This document shows, in pieces, positions 32,152 to 43,100 of a stretch of 64,000 bases of DNA; positions within the stretch are counted from its first letter, which is position 1; each line of letters starts with the position of its first letter. Below the pieces are notes generated by a model that did not search any database, was not told where the DNA came from, and was given only the letters and a program-made list of their open reading frames with translations. Source of the stretch: Viola odorata (taxonomy: Eukaryota; Streptophyta; Magnoliopsida; Malpighiales; Violaceae); assembly GCA_963691705.1 (NCBI GenBank), contig OY829538.1:14162443-14226442 (forward strand). The letters run 5' to 3'. A program made the translations under genes and the position numbers.

Positions 32152-32529
32152 TCAGGCGTCAGAGCTAGCGTCTTCAGGTACTTCGGGAAGGTCTCTCAGG
32201 GAATCCATGACCAGAATTAGATCATGGGAGGTGGCTCTCATCCCCTTTAGGCAGCACCCCAGCATATCCTTGCGCTGCTGCAGCATGGCGATCACCACTT
32301 GAATCCGAGCGATGGAGGCAGCCAGCTTCGACACGCTCTCCAAAGGACCGAAATCCTCCAGAGACTTGGCTCCCAGCCTGGAATGGAGTGGGGTTAGCAT
32401 CCCCTGCAGCTCCAGGATGTCCTCAGAAGTCTTGACCAACATGTTCTCCAGGAACCCAACGTCACCATCATTGAGGTTCTTGAGAGAGTGGCCCTTGGAA
32501 AGGAGAAAATTTTTAGTCAAATGATCCAT
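32152..32529 (-). CDS. AG1: 125-aa antisense accessory protein (right copy)
   Basis: Intact 125-residue frame, MDHLTKNF start as in the left copy. Compared with 588-965 I count 7 amino-acid changes (T/K, S/G, T/A, I/L, I/V, D/E, G/S) and about 18 synonymous changes. TATAAAT at 32585-32579, poly(A) signals near 32077-32068. It remains open in an element whose pol, AG3 and AG4 are all broken. Function unknown. Confidence 0.75.
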   Translation of the reverse strand: MDHLTKNFLLSKGHSLKNLNDGDVGFLENMLVKTSEDILELQGMLTPLHSRLGAKSLEDFGPLESVSKLAASIARIQVVIAMLQQRKDMLGCCLKGMRATSHDLILVMDSLRDLPEVPEDASSDA

Positions 32530-32585
32530 AATGCAAGTTGCCAAAGATGATGAGAACGTGGGTGGAAAAAGCTCCCCGATTTATA

Positions 32586-33524
32586 GGCTCCAAGAGAAGG
32601 ACCTTGGAAAAGAAAAGGAGGTCCTCAAAAGGCGAGCCGTCCCGTTACCCTCGAGGGCCGATGGACCCTAAGCGGAAGCAAAGGTCAGTGTTCGTGAACT
32701 ATCCGCGATACAGATGCTCGGAGGGGTACGAGATAGAATATGGAAAAGCGCCGAAAGGCACGATATTACGGGTAGTCATGACGTAAAAGCCATACGGTTA
32801 CTGGTATCCACAGTGTAAAGCCGCGTTGATGTCGCAGGTAGCCCTGGATGCATAAAACCTCGCCGACCTCACAGGTATCTAGTGGTATAAAGCCACGTTA
32901 ATCGAAGGCAGCTGGTGGCGTAAAACCACGTCAATATCGTTGTTCCCTTAAGCGGAAAAGAAAGACAGGACCTGTGTGATCTCAAAATCCCTGTAAGTAC
33001 AAAGTTTGCTAAATTCTCCATAAGTACCTATCTTCTCTATGTGTTTGCAGTACACTCGAAAGGATGATGGACCAGAACATAGGCAATCCTACGGAATGAC
33101 TCGTCTACAGTCCTTGGCGACATCGCAAGTGGCCTGTCAGCAGCTCTCCTGCGACAGGAGTAAAGTTGCAATTTTCTAAGTCCTGCCCAAGGGATCAGGC
33201 TGAATAATATCGCTAGGTGAAAGCAATCCCCTAATAATTACGAACAAGATGACGACGTCTCCTGTGGATTTCTTAACGCCTCCAGAGGACGAGGCATGAG
33301 ACAAAAATGAAGGCCGGGATCTGATTGCTCGGAGGAAAATCTTCAAATCTAAGCTCTAGCCCATCGTTTAGACCCACCTGTCTCGAGCTAAAGGAGACAA
33401 GGAAGCTCGGATATCCTAGGAGCCTATCACCTTATGAAAGAACAAATCATCACCTAAGATTCCAGACATGGACAGGGAGTGACAGCCCTTGGTAAACACT
33501 CGGGCTCGTTTTCAGTTGGGCTTA
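32586..33524. other. Non-coding region between AG1 and the 3' LTR (right)
   Basis: Upstream region of AG1 with ~36-bp imperfect repeats (about 32815-32945) followed by about 500 bp without recognised features up to the LTR. The base pairs before the LTR (TTTTCAGTTGGGCTTA) are only a weak polypurine tract. Confidence 0.5.
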
Positions 33525-34027
33525 TGATAACAATCAAGATAACCTTCACGGTGCTACTACACTTGCGACTCCTGCCGGGACGGATTCCTATAAGTCCCAT
33601 AGTATATCTTCATATCACCCAGAGATCAGCGAAGGATTCCTAGGATGGTCGACATCAGTGGAGGGGGGACTCACGCGTCTCTATACGCACGACGCCATCC
33701 CATCCCAGGGAACTGCGAGGTTATCGCTCCCGGCAGCCCAGTTAGATACCGCTCATGACGTCACCTACTGGCATCGCTCGTGACGTCATCACCAGACATT
33801 GCCTGAATTGTTATCGCCAGGTATCGCCATCGAGGCCTATAAATATCCCTACTTTTTCAAACAGAAGGTATGATCGAGAGGACCCAGCAGAACCTCTCGT
33901 TAATTTGTATCCCCGAACTGACTTAAGCATCGGAGTGTCTACGCCGGAGCCCCCCTCCGGCGCTTTGCAGGTACATCCGACGACCGACCGCCGCCGTTCC
34001 GATCAGACACGACCTCGAATCTTATCA
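33525..34027 (+). repeat. 3' LTR of right Tat element
   Basis: 503 bp, same length as the 5' LTR; about ten mismatches, mostly C/T and G/A. Same TGACGTCA pair, TATAAATA (33838-33845) and GC stem-loop (33942-33962). Followed by the GCAAC duplication at 34028-34032. Confidence 0.93.
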
Positions 34028-34032
34028 GCAAC

Positions 34033-34120
34033 TGTTGGTGCAGACGCAACGGTTGGAATGGACACAATGGTTGGAACGGATGCAACAGTTAGAATGGACG
34101 TGTTGTTTGAATATTCAACA
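34033..34120 (-). repeat. Copia 3' LTR, second part
   Basis: Continuation of 17762-18012. On the minus strand the LTR starts TGTTGAATATTC right after the pol C-terminus. Confidence 0.7.
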
Positions 34121-34740
34121 CTTGCGTAGATATCCCATATGCCCAACTTGCAAAGAATCTTTGAGAATACTTGACTTGAAACTGCTTTAGTAAGGATGTC
34201 AACTAATTGATCCTCTGATCAAATACTAGGCAATTTAAGTGTCTTTCCATCCAGCTTCTCTTTAATGAAATTTTCCAACCAGTCTCTGGTATTGCCCTTT
34301 ATTTACAGGGATTTGGTCAGGTTCAACTGACAACTTCAAGTCCTCTTCCATGGGTGTTTCAGCTGATTGACATGTTGACATACCAGTTTCATGTAGTAAA
34401 CCCAAAGTATATTTCCGTTGTGATAGAGATATACCTTTGGAGGATCTGGACACTTTAATTCCAAGGAAGTACTTCAGTGAACCAAGGTCTTTCATTTCAA
34501 ATTCAGTAGACAGGTAGTTTTACAATGCTCTTCTTTCTTCAGGATCATTTCCAGTCACCACCATGTCATCAACGTATACGATGAGTGCAATTATCTTGTC
34601 TTGTCCTTTCTTTAGAAACAACGTATGATATGCATTGCTTTGACAATAACCAAATTCCTTCATGGCTTTTGTAAATCTCTCAAACGAAGCTCTTAGGGAC
34701 TGTTTAAGCCCTACAATGATTTCTTCAACCTGCACACTTT
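34121..34740 (-). pseudogene. Copia pol C-terminal fragments (RT and end of RNase H)
   Basis: Minus-strand pieces: LTR-proximal 'DQLVDILTKAVSSQVFSKILCKLGI' (end of copia RNase H), then 'MKDLGSLKYFLGIKV...GLLHETGM...GQYQRLVGKF' and 'IALIVYVDDMVVTGNDPEERRAL', which carry the YVDD catalytic box and downstream motifs of a Ty1/copia RT (RVT_2). Frames are interrupted and most of RNase H is missing between the pieces. 34741-35100 continues upstream with an acidic, repeat-expanded stretch. Confidence 0.8.
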
Positions 34741-34852
34741 TTGTTTTTGATGTTCACAGATTATACAGTCTGATAGAAAATCCATATACACTTCTTCTGT
34801 CAGTTCACCATGAAGAAATGCATTCTTTACATTAAATTATTGCAAGGGATCA

Positions 34853-34985
34853 ACACTGTCATTGTGACTTCCCTCTAAGTCTTCATTATAACCCTCTGAG
34901 TGTTTATTATGACTCCCTTCACTGTCATTGTGACTTCCCTCTAAGTCTTCATTATAACCCTCTGAGTGTTCATTAGGACTCTCTT
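34853..34985. repeat. ~68-bp tandem duplication in copia pol linker
   Basis: Two near-identical copies starting at 34853 and 34920 (CACTGTCATTGTGACTTCC...). On the minus strand they code for an acidic EDLEGSHNDSEG-type repeat. Confidence 0.65.
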
Positions 34986-35308
34986 CATTGTAACCATCTT
35001 CAACTTGGTTTAGCACCAATATGTGAGTGTCATCATAGTCATCATCATATTCCAATATGTGAGTGTCATCATACTCATCATTATATTTCAATCATATTTT
35101 CATGTTCAGAACTTCCAGTTGATGCTGCTCCCCTTGAAGTTCTGCAGCTTTGGTTTACTTCTTTCAATTAATTTATTGGACCTTCTTTAAACCTTGTCTT
35201 GAGGATTGCGACTGATAACAGTGGAAGCTTCACCTTTCTCGGGTTCTCCATTCATTGTTATTTTTTTGAGCAGCCTCATGACGGATTAAGGAAAAAGATG
35301 GATCATCA

Positions 35309-35566
35309 GGAATTGGATCCTTTCTTAGGATATCGCCACGCACCTGTTCGTATCCACCATCCAAACTATTTTTCAATTAATTTGTTGGACCTTCAGGAAC
35401 TGGATCCTTTCTTAGGATATCGCCACACACCTATTCGAATCCACCATCCAAAACATTTTTCAATTAATTTGTTGGACCTTCAGGAACTGGATCCTTTCTT
35501 AGGATATCGCCATGCACATGTTCGAATCCACCACCCAAATTATTTTTCGTATCCATCATCCTTTTC
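35309..35566. repeat. Three tandem 86-bp repeats in copia remnant
   Basis: Copies start at about 35309, 35395 and 35481, each beginning AGGAACTGGATCCTTTCTTA (first copy AGGAATTGG). The last copy runs into the copia gag piece. Each unit is open on the plus strand, which is an effect of period 86 plus chance rather than evidence of a protein. Confidence 0.7.
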
Positions 35567-35779
35567 AGTAGGTAAAGGAGAATTACCAGAGATAAAGGAA
35601 AGTTTCTTCTTTTCAGCAGTTAACATTTTGACCATCTGGGACCAAACATCGTAGTTTGTTTCATCAAGGATGATCTCGGGATTGTCGGTTGTAAAATAAT
35701 CAGAGAAGATCCTGACTGTCACCACGTTGATAACATGGTGGTGACTGGAAATTATCCTGAAGAAAGAAGAGCATTGCAA
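35540..35779 (-). pseudogene. Copia gag N-terminal fragment
   Basis: Minus strand reads 'ILDETNYDVWSQMVKMLTAEKKKLSFISGNSPLPTEKDDGYEK', the typical start of a copia gag (L-x-x-x-NY-x-x-W-x-x-x-M, followed by a K-L-x-F-I-x-G turn). The upstream part of this frame is foreign, and the downstream part runs into the 86-bp repeats. Confidence 0.6.
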
Positions 35780-35841
35780 AACTACCTGTCTATTGAATTT
35801 GAAATGAAAGATCTTGGTTCATTGAAGTACTTCCTGGGAAT
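35725..35841 (+). repeat. Inverted duplicate of the copia RT active-site segment
   Basis: Plus strand reads 'VDNMVVTGNYPEERRALQNYLSIEFEMKDLGSLKYFLGI', the same segment as minus strand 34571-34459 ('VDDMVVTGNDPEERRAL...MKDLGSLKYFLGI'). The second aspartate of the catalytic box has become asparagine. Confidence 0.75.
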
Positions 35842-36036
35842 TTTGCACCAAAGCTTTCAGATTCAGATTTGCTCAAGATGATTTCGATTGATCGGCTCCA
35901 CTTTTGTTTGTGTTCCACTCATGGTAAAATAATACACAGATGAGATTGGTGTTGACTGTCACCACTCCCCCTCAAAACCAACATCTTCATGAGTTTGCTG
36001 CCACAGGCCCCTTAAGATCGAGAGGCTCCGCTACCA

Positions 36037-36301
36037 TGTAGAAAATAATAATGATGTTTGTGATACCAAGTAGGAACTCGATATTTAATACATAGTAGAA
36101 TGGATTTATAAATAGTAGAATTCAGATATGAATAGTAGAATGCAGAAATAGAAAATTGGGCTCTAAGAGCCGGATACAAAGACTATATTTTCTCTTTGCT
36201 CTTTACATATATATTTTCATATTTTACAACAGATGTATCAACACCTATTTATACGAAGTATTGCACCAATCTATTAATGGACGCAACTGTTGGTGCAGAC
36301 G
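36037..36301 (-). repeat. Copia 5' LTR, truncated, with adjacent PBS
   Basis: Matches the left copia LTR. The minus-strand bases next to it (36036-36020) read TGGTAGCGGAGCC, close to the initiator-Met PBS TGGTATCAGAGC used by many copia elements. Cut at 36301 by the Athila LTR. Confidence 0.75.
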
Positions 36302-38751
36302 TGATAGCATGTCTTTATTGTAGGTTTTTCTATCTTATTTCCGGCCTTTTCGAGGGCAAGATACTTCTGATTTGCCCTTTTTTCCCATCTTTTTGTAGAT
36401 CAGTGCCTAAAGGGAGAAAATAGCGAAAATGAGCATTTTTGGAAGGATTTCTAGAGTTTTTAAAATCGAGGTCTAGAAGAGCAGAAGTCATCGAGCCCGC
36501 GATGCTAACCAGACTAATGAGCAGTCTCATGCCCTCGACTCCCCTGAGACAGATCAGAGATCGAAAGCCAAAGGAAGGAATCCCAAATGTTTCTAGAAGG
36601 TGCCAGAAGATTCCAGAATATCCTCTGCCAAGGACGCGGTCCCCCTATGTGCTGGCATCCTCCCAAGCGCTGACACCCTCTCTCCCTTAGCTGTATTTTT
36701 ATCCCCTAGCTAGTTTTAGCCTATTTAAGCTTAGCTTTAGGGTTTTTTGTAAGGGGGCTGACTTAAGACACTAAAAACATCACTCTTTCTTTTACCCTAA
36801 TTTCTAGGGATTTTGTTCTCTTGGGTTTTGGAGCAGCCACCAGTTTTGTAAAGGAGGAAGCTTTTCTCCTTGGATTTATTAAATCATATACTGGTTTCTT
36901 CTAATCCTTTTCTTTACCCTTTATTGCATGCTTACTATTATATACTGTTCATATCTTGTTATGAGTAGCTAAATACCATCCTCTTAGTAAAGGGTGTTTC
37001 AAGGGTTGCAAGGTTTAGTTAAGAGGCCTAATGTGTGCTTAATATATCCTCTTGTCATATTCAATCATCTATCGTTTTAATCCATGCTCATTTAGAACTG
37101 TTGAGGGCTTGATCAACTGTCAATATTTTTGCATGAGTAATGTCATTCTCTTGGTTATAACTGACAAGAATCCTTGAGATAAAGTAGACACCTAGGGTAG
37201 ACATCGCGAGAGGTCTTTCGTCTAGGGGTATTTGATTGTTTAGGTTATGTGATGCGTGCTTGACAAACTGAGATGTCACGCCCTAGATCTGTCTTGCCTT
37301 CACTTCATGGGCGTTTTGAGTAGTGCCCCCCTGCATTCATGCCTGGGAGGACGGTGGAACGTCAAGGGCACCTCATGTGTGGAAACGGGGGGTGGCTTCT
37401 ACCTACGAAGGTGAGTAGGGAGTCTACGTGGAAACATGGCTCCTATAGCAGGTCTGTGCTTGAGTTTGGAATATTTTCGTGCCCATATTAACAAACCTAG
37501 AATGCAACCTGAGAACATCTTTTGCTAAGACTTCTTCCTATCTGATTTACATCTCTCTTATTGCTTTTCTTGCCCTCGAATACGTTTTGTTATCTTACCC
37601 TCGACTGTGTTTTACTTTCGCGCCCCCGAATGCTTGTTACTTTTATGATTGCGATTTATATATTTACTTATCTATCTTGTTAGCTCCCATATCTGCGTCG
37701 ATTAATTCGTTAGTCAACAAAAACTTCCCCTAGTGTTTCTTGACCGTATTCTGTTACATTTGTCCTTCGTCATACATTTTTACTACAATTTATTCCTTTA
37801 ATCTTTGTGGTTCGACCCTGTCTTGCCCTGTACATATTTATTTGTGTATTTAGGCATCAGGAAAATATTAAATACATTTGAGTGACGATCAAATTTTGGC
37901 GTCGTTGTCGGGAATTGAACGGTACTAATTTTATTTTATTTTTGTATGACCAGGAGATCCGCTCCAGACCTGCTCCCTCTCGATCCCGAATTAACCAGAA
38001 TGGAAAGAGGACTTCGAAGGCAAGCTAGAGGTTCATCTACCCAGTGTAGAGTAATTCCACATCCTGCCCTCGACGGATCTCCTTCCAATCTGGCCGACCA
38101 AGATCGTCAAATTTTCCTAGACCTAGCTCATCTCCATTGTGACCTTGAAAACCTAGAAGCCACCCATTTGGAATTTCCAGCAATAGAAGACCATGACAAC
38201 CATGTGAGACATGAAGATCCACCACCACCACCTCCTCTGGATCAACAAACCATCGACCACTTCAATGCGACCACTGACATGTCGGCAAGTTGCATTGACT
38301 GGACCCTGAAGTCAGCCGTGCTGTATCACCTTCCAACCTTTCGAGGGGTTGCCAAGAAAAATGCACTCCACCATCTTCAACAGCTCCACTATATCTACGA
38401 GGCCATGAAACCTGCCAACGTCAGCATCGAACAAGCCAAGCTGTACGCCTTCTAGTGGTCCCTCAAAGATCATGCCCTCAACTGGTATTACGACCTCCCA
38501 CCAAGATCCATTCACTCTTGGGCAGACATGTCTAAGATCTTCACCGAGAAGTATTATCCGACTTCTATTTCCAGCACCACGCGCAAACAACTTGTCTCCA
38601 TAGTCCAGAAGAAGGAGGAGAATCTAGCCTAGTATTACGAGAGGTTCCAGAAGATGCAATCTAGTTGTCCCTCCCACAACCTTACAGAGCATATCCTTGT
38701 TCAGTATTTTTGTGAAGGCCTCAAAGCCCACGATAAGGCCTTGGTCAACGC
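36302..38751 (+). mobile_element. Athila-type Ty3/gypsy element 1 (5' LTR and partial gag)
   Basis: 5' LTR 36302-37891 (TGATAGCATG...CGATCA, 1590 bp; TATTTAAG at 36722-36729), PBS 37897-37914 (TGGCGTCGTTGTCGGGAA, close to the Asp-tRNA-type PBS of Athila) and gag from 37946. It is interrupted at 38752 by Athila 2. No further part of it is recognised in the window. It inserted into the copia 5' LTR; the 5 bp before it are AGACG. Confidence 0.82.
37946..38751 (+). pseudogene. Athila element 1 gag, truncated
   Basis: Starts MTRRSAPDLLPLDPEL. Recognisable Athila gag core: 'WTLKSAVLYHLPTFRGVAKKNALHHLQQLH', 'YAF-stop-WSLKDHALNWYYDLP', 'WADMSKIFTEKYYP', 'RKQLVSIVQKKEENLA'. Stops at 38453-38455 and near 38631; cut at 'ALVNA' by the next LTR. 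Homologous to the Athila 2 gag at 40172. Confidence 0.8.
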
Positions 38752-40119
38752 TTGATAGAGCATTTTATGTCCATAATTCTTCCCTCTTTTGTATGCCTTT
38801 TTAGATCATGACGCTACTTATGTTGCTGTGTTTATTCACTTTTTACAGATCTGGGCTAATTAAGAGGAAAATACAAAAAAGAGCGCTTTCTATCATTTTC
38901 TGGAAAGATTTGAGCAGCTAGGCCGTGCAGCTGGACGATCGCGGAAGGCAGCAGTGTCCTAGCGAGAAAAGGAAATAAGCGCAGAAAAGGAAAATATCAG
39001 ATCCGCTCATTTATTGCTCCAGGAATCCCAATTTCAGTAGAAGACCATTGAGGAATATAATTCCAGTCGGATTAGGAGTTTTATTTTGTAATAGTTCTAT
39101 AAATACTTTTATTAATTAGGTTTTCTCTCCTCTCGTCCGCTCTCGCTAGACTTTGGCGCCACCATTGCCTTCGACATCTTTGTTCTTCCTTTCAATAAAC
39201 CAGAGCTTTGCTCCGGCCGGTAATAAATAGGATTTCTTTCTTACTTCTTCCTTCTCTAAAATTATGCAATTGATTGATTTATTTATTTTTACTTTTAACA
39301 TGTGCGGCTAAGTCTCCTTGTTCTTGGTAAGAATCGATTGAAGGTTTCAAGGGAAGCCGTGAGGTCAAACTGTGCTTTACATATTCCAGGCTAATATCTA
39401 TCTTGTTTAATATTTAATTGTCAAAACCCCTAGGATTAATTACAAGCTTGATCAACTAGTAGTTAACTTAGAGTTTTATAATCGACTTTGTGGTTATACC
39501 TAACGCGAAGCTGCAGGGTAAAAGAAGATAACCATTCTGGAGGTAATCGGGATCCTGGTCTCTTCCAGTTGGATTAAACGGGTCATTCGGGCAGAGCCTC
39601 AAGTGTACTGAGTGTCTCGCCTGAGACGCGTCTTACCTCCTCTTCATGGGCAGCCGAGTGTTGTCTCCATAAGCGTACCTTAGAGGACGACGGACTGTCA
39701 AGGTTACCCCATAAGCGTACCTTGGGGTAGCTTTTATTACGAAGGTAAGTAGGGGACCTAAGCGCACCTGGTCCCCATAGCGTGTCTATTAGCTTGGGGT
39801 AGACGATACTTGCACCGATGACCAGCTGACCATAATTGCAACCAGATACAGATTCTTACTGAGAACCTTGTCTCCATTGATTTCTCAACTCTTTTGCCTT
39901 CTTTTATTACTGTTTTAGGTAATCAATAAACAAACAAACAAACAACCATTCAAAAACCCCCCTTTTGTTACTACCTTATTTGGACTTCTCTGTCAATCAA
40001 ATTGAATTGAGTATTAATCCCTTAATCCCTGTGTTCGACCCTGTTGCCGCTATATACAATTTATTGTGCATTTGACTGCAGGTTTTATTATTATTTTTTA
40101 CGAGTTCGACAACCGATCA
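38752..40119 (+). repeat. 5' LTR of Athila element 2
   Basis: TGATAG...GATCA ends, TATA box at 39098-39105 and the Athila PBS five bases downstream. Different LTR subfamily from 36302-37891 and 62580-64000. Confidence 0.8.
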
Positions 40120-40171
40120 AATTTTGGCGCCGTTGCCGTGGATTAACGATATTAACTCTCTTTCTTTTTGT

Positions 40172-43100
40172 ATGACCAGGTCATCTAACACAACTCTACT
40201 GCCTTACAATCCGGAAATCAGGAGATCAGAAAGATTAGCTCACAAATTAGCCAAGCAACATCAATCTGCAAATCCTACATCAAATTCACCTGACACCTCC
40301 CCTGATCACTTAGAACCTCCCGCTTACGACGAACAGCTCGACCTAGCCACTAAAGATCACCTCCATCCCGAACCAACAATCATGGCCGACGACGGAGAAG
40401 TGGTCGCTCCACCCGTCATCAATCCTTCCATAGAAGATTTGAATGCCACCACTGAATCCACCGCTGGGTGTATAGCATGGCCCGTTGTAGCCCACGATTG
40501 GGTAATCAAATCATCAGTCCTTCACTATTTACCTAAGTTTCATGGCATCCATAGAGAAAGTGCACTCCGACATCTCCAACAACTCCATACTGTTTGCGAA
40601 GCTCTGAAGCCCGCAGAGGTGGACATTAATCAAGCTAAGCTTAGGGCATTTATGTGGTCACTTGAAGATGACGCACGCAACTGGTTCTATGACCTCCCTG
40701 CCCTATCAATCACCAGCTAGGCCGATATGTTCAAAGCTTTTACGAAAAAGTACTATCCCACCACTATGGAAAATGTTACAAAGAAACAGTTAGTTTCCAT
40801 CATGCAAAAAGAGACCGAGAACTTAGGACAATACTATGACCGTTACAAAAAGATGCAGACCCTCTACCCCTCGCATAACATTCCTGACCACACCCTCCTC
40901 CAGTATTTTTATGAGGGATTGCGAGGGCGGAGCAAAGAATTGATTGACGCTGCCAATCACGGTTCCCTTCTTGCCCTAACCCCCCTAGACGCCAAAGCTC
41001 TTCTAGAGCTCATGGCTAAGAACGTTGTACCTTTGGACCTACTGCCCACTACTACTCATGACGCCCGGTCCGCTGCAATGGAAAATCAACTTTCCACCAT
41101 TACTGGAATGCTTCAGAACATATCTACTGGCCAACCCGTGCAGATCAAGGCATGTGGTTTTTGTAACTTCACTGACCACCCCACGGATGCTTGTCCACAC
41201 ATCCCGGATGAGATAGATGTGAATGCTATAGGGAATTACAACGGAGCTCCCAGGAAGTACGACTCCTACACATAGAACTACAATAGTGGCTGGCGGCACC
41301 CAAACTTGAGCTACGGAAATAACCAACAGCAGCAGCCAGTGCCAAACCAGTTACAGCTGCAAAATCCATTCCAGAATCAGCAGCAACCGCCTTTTAACCT
41401 CCAGAATTTCAAGCCTCGGCCCAACTACCCCAACAACCAGCAATATCATTACCAAGCTCCGTAAGGACCCATGGGGCCTCCACCCCAAGTCGCTGAGGTA
41501 CCAAACTTACATACTTTTGTCCTTGATATTCAAAAACAATTGGGTATTTTATCTGCAGAGGTAAAGGAGATAAAGAATGGAGGACGGTTGCCACCACAGC
41601 CAGAAGCCAATCCTAAGCACGGAGCCTGTGCCATGACACTCCGTAGTGGCACACACTTACCTGACCGAGAGCCACTTGCCCGAGAAGCTGAACATCTAGA
41701 TTCCACACCTGTCGCTAACGAAGTAGAAACCGTTAACGAAAAAGAGAAAAAGGTCTACACCTCCAGGAAACCAGGTACTCCAATTAAAATTGATAAGAAT
41801 TCTGAATTCTCTGAAGACTTCATCATTAAAGTCCTCGAACCCCCGTTCCCACACAGGTTAGTCAAAAAGAAAAAAGACAAAGAGGAAAAAGAAATTTTTG
41901 ACTTATTCAGTAAGGTTCAAATTAACATCCCACTTTTGCAGGCTATTAAAAACGTTCTGCGATATGCTAAGTTTCTAAAATCTCTATGTACTAATAAAAG
42001 TAAATTGGCAGGCGTGAACAAAATCAGTGTGGGCATTAATGTATCCGCTGTTATTCAAAGGAAAATCCCTCCAAAGTGTGCAGACCCAGGGATGTTTACC
42101 ATCCCTTGCAAACTTGGGGGCACTGACATTGGAGAAGCTATGTGTGACTTAGGTGCAGGTATCAACATCTTGCCCTTGACAATCTTTACCAGACTGTGCC
42201 TCGGACCACTGAAGTCAACTCGAGTAATCATCCAATTAGCGGATCGATCAGTAATCTATCCGAAAGGTATCATTGAGGACATCCTCGTCTAAGTTGGCAG
42301 TCTCCTCTTCTCGGCCGATTTCTATGTGATCAGCATGGAAGTCGAGCAAGGCACCAGACCCTCCAACGCTCTTCTAGGCCGACCCTTCCTCAGGACAACC
42401 CGTGGCAAGATAGACGTCCACGACGCGTTAATCACTCTCAAGTTTGACGGACAGATCATTCGATTCAGCATGCTTGATGCTATGTGTTTCCCTTCTGAGT
42501 TCTCGAGTCTTAATTTTATTGATATCATTGATCCGGATATCGAGGAAATAGCTGACTTATTTTCTGTTGACCCTCTGCAGCTTGCCCTAGCCAATAGCGT
42601 CAACTTCGTAGCCATGGATCACTTAGACTCCAAATTCGTCACCCCACCTAACCTGCGCGAGATCGTAGCTGTTCTAGAGACACCCTTCACTCTCCTTTTA
42701 AAATGGTAATAACTCCTCTACCTTCTGAATACACTAAGATTCCTCCTTCCATTGTGCAGGCCCCAAATTTGGATCTCAAAGTCTTACCCACGCACCTGAA
42801 GTATGTTTACCTCAGAAGTAATGATTCTCTGCCCGTGATCGTCTCCAGCAAACTTGACACTGAGGAGGAGACAGCTCTCGTCACCTTACTAAAGGAATTC
42901 AAGAAATCCATTGGATGGACAATTGCAGACATCAAGGGACTGTCTCCAGCCCTGTGCACTCATCGGATACACCTAGACGAAGATAGCAAGTCCGTTCATC
43001 AGCCGCAGCGCCGCCTTAACCCCCCAATGATGGAGGTCGTTAAGAAAGAAATATTAAAGCTACTCGACGCTGGTGTGATCTACCCTATCTCGGACAGTAC

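Larger units (their letters stand above)
18013..34027 (+). mobile_element. Complete 16.0-kb Tat-lineage Ty3/gypsy retrotransposon (right copy)
   Basis: LTRs 18013-18515 and 33525-34027 (503 bp each, about ten differences by eye), a 5-bp GCAAC target duplication, PBS 18518-18535, gag-pol 18550-24449 (decayed), post-pol repeats, then AG4, AG3, AG2 and AG1 on the minus strand (25549-32529). It inserted into the copia LTR. Its near-identical LTRs point to a recent insertion, yet gag-pol has nine nonsense codons and two frameshifts. It is a diverged relative of the left copy (LTRs about 85% alike). Confidence 0.95.
17762..36301 (-). mobile_element. Ty1/copia remnant, split by a nested Tat element
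   Basis: Matching LTR copies lie at 17762-18012 plus 34033-34120 (interrupted by the Tat element at 18013-34032) and at 36037-36301 (cut by an Athila LTR at 36302). Minus-strand RT pieces (34121-34740) and a gag piece (35540-35779) set its orientation. The internal part is only about 1.9 kb and is rearranged, with an inverted RT duplicate and tandem repeats, so it is long dead. It inserted exactly at the end of the B3 fragment. Confidence 0.8.

Noticed and set aside
588..32544. One large palindrome produced by an inverted segmental duplication
   Set aside because: The right arm has its own target duplication inside a copia LTR and the arms differ by roughly 10-15%, so two insertions of one family explain it.
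35199..35654. 151-codon plus-strand 'repeat protein' in the copia remnant
   Set aside because: It is the 86-bp triplication read on the strand opposite to copia gag.
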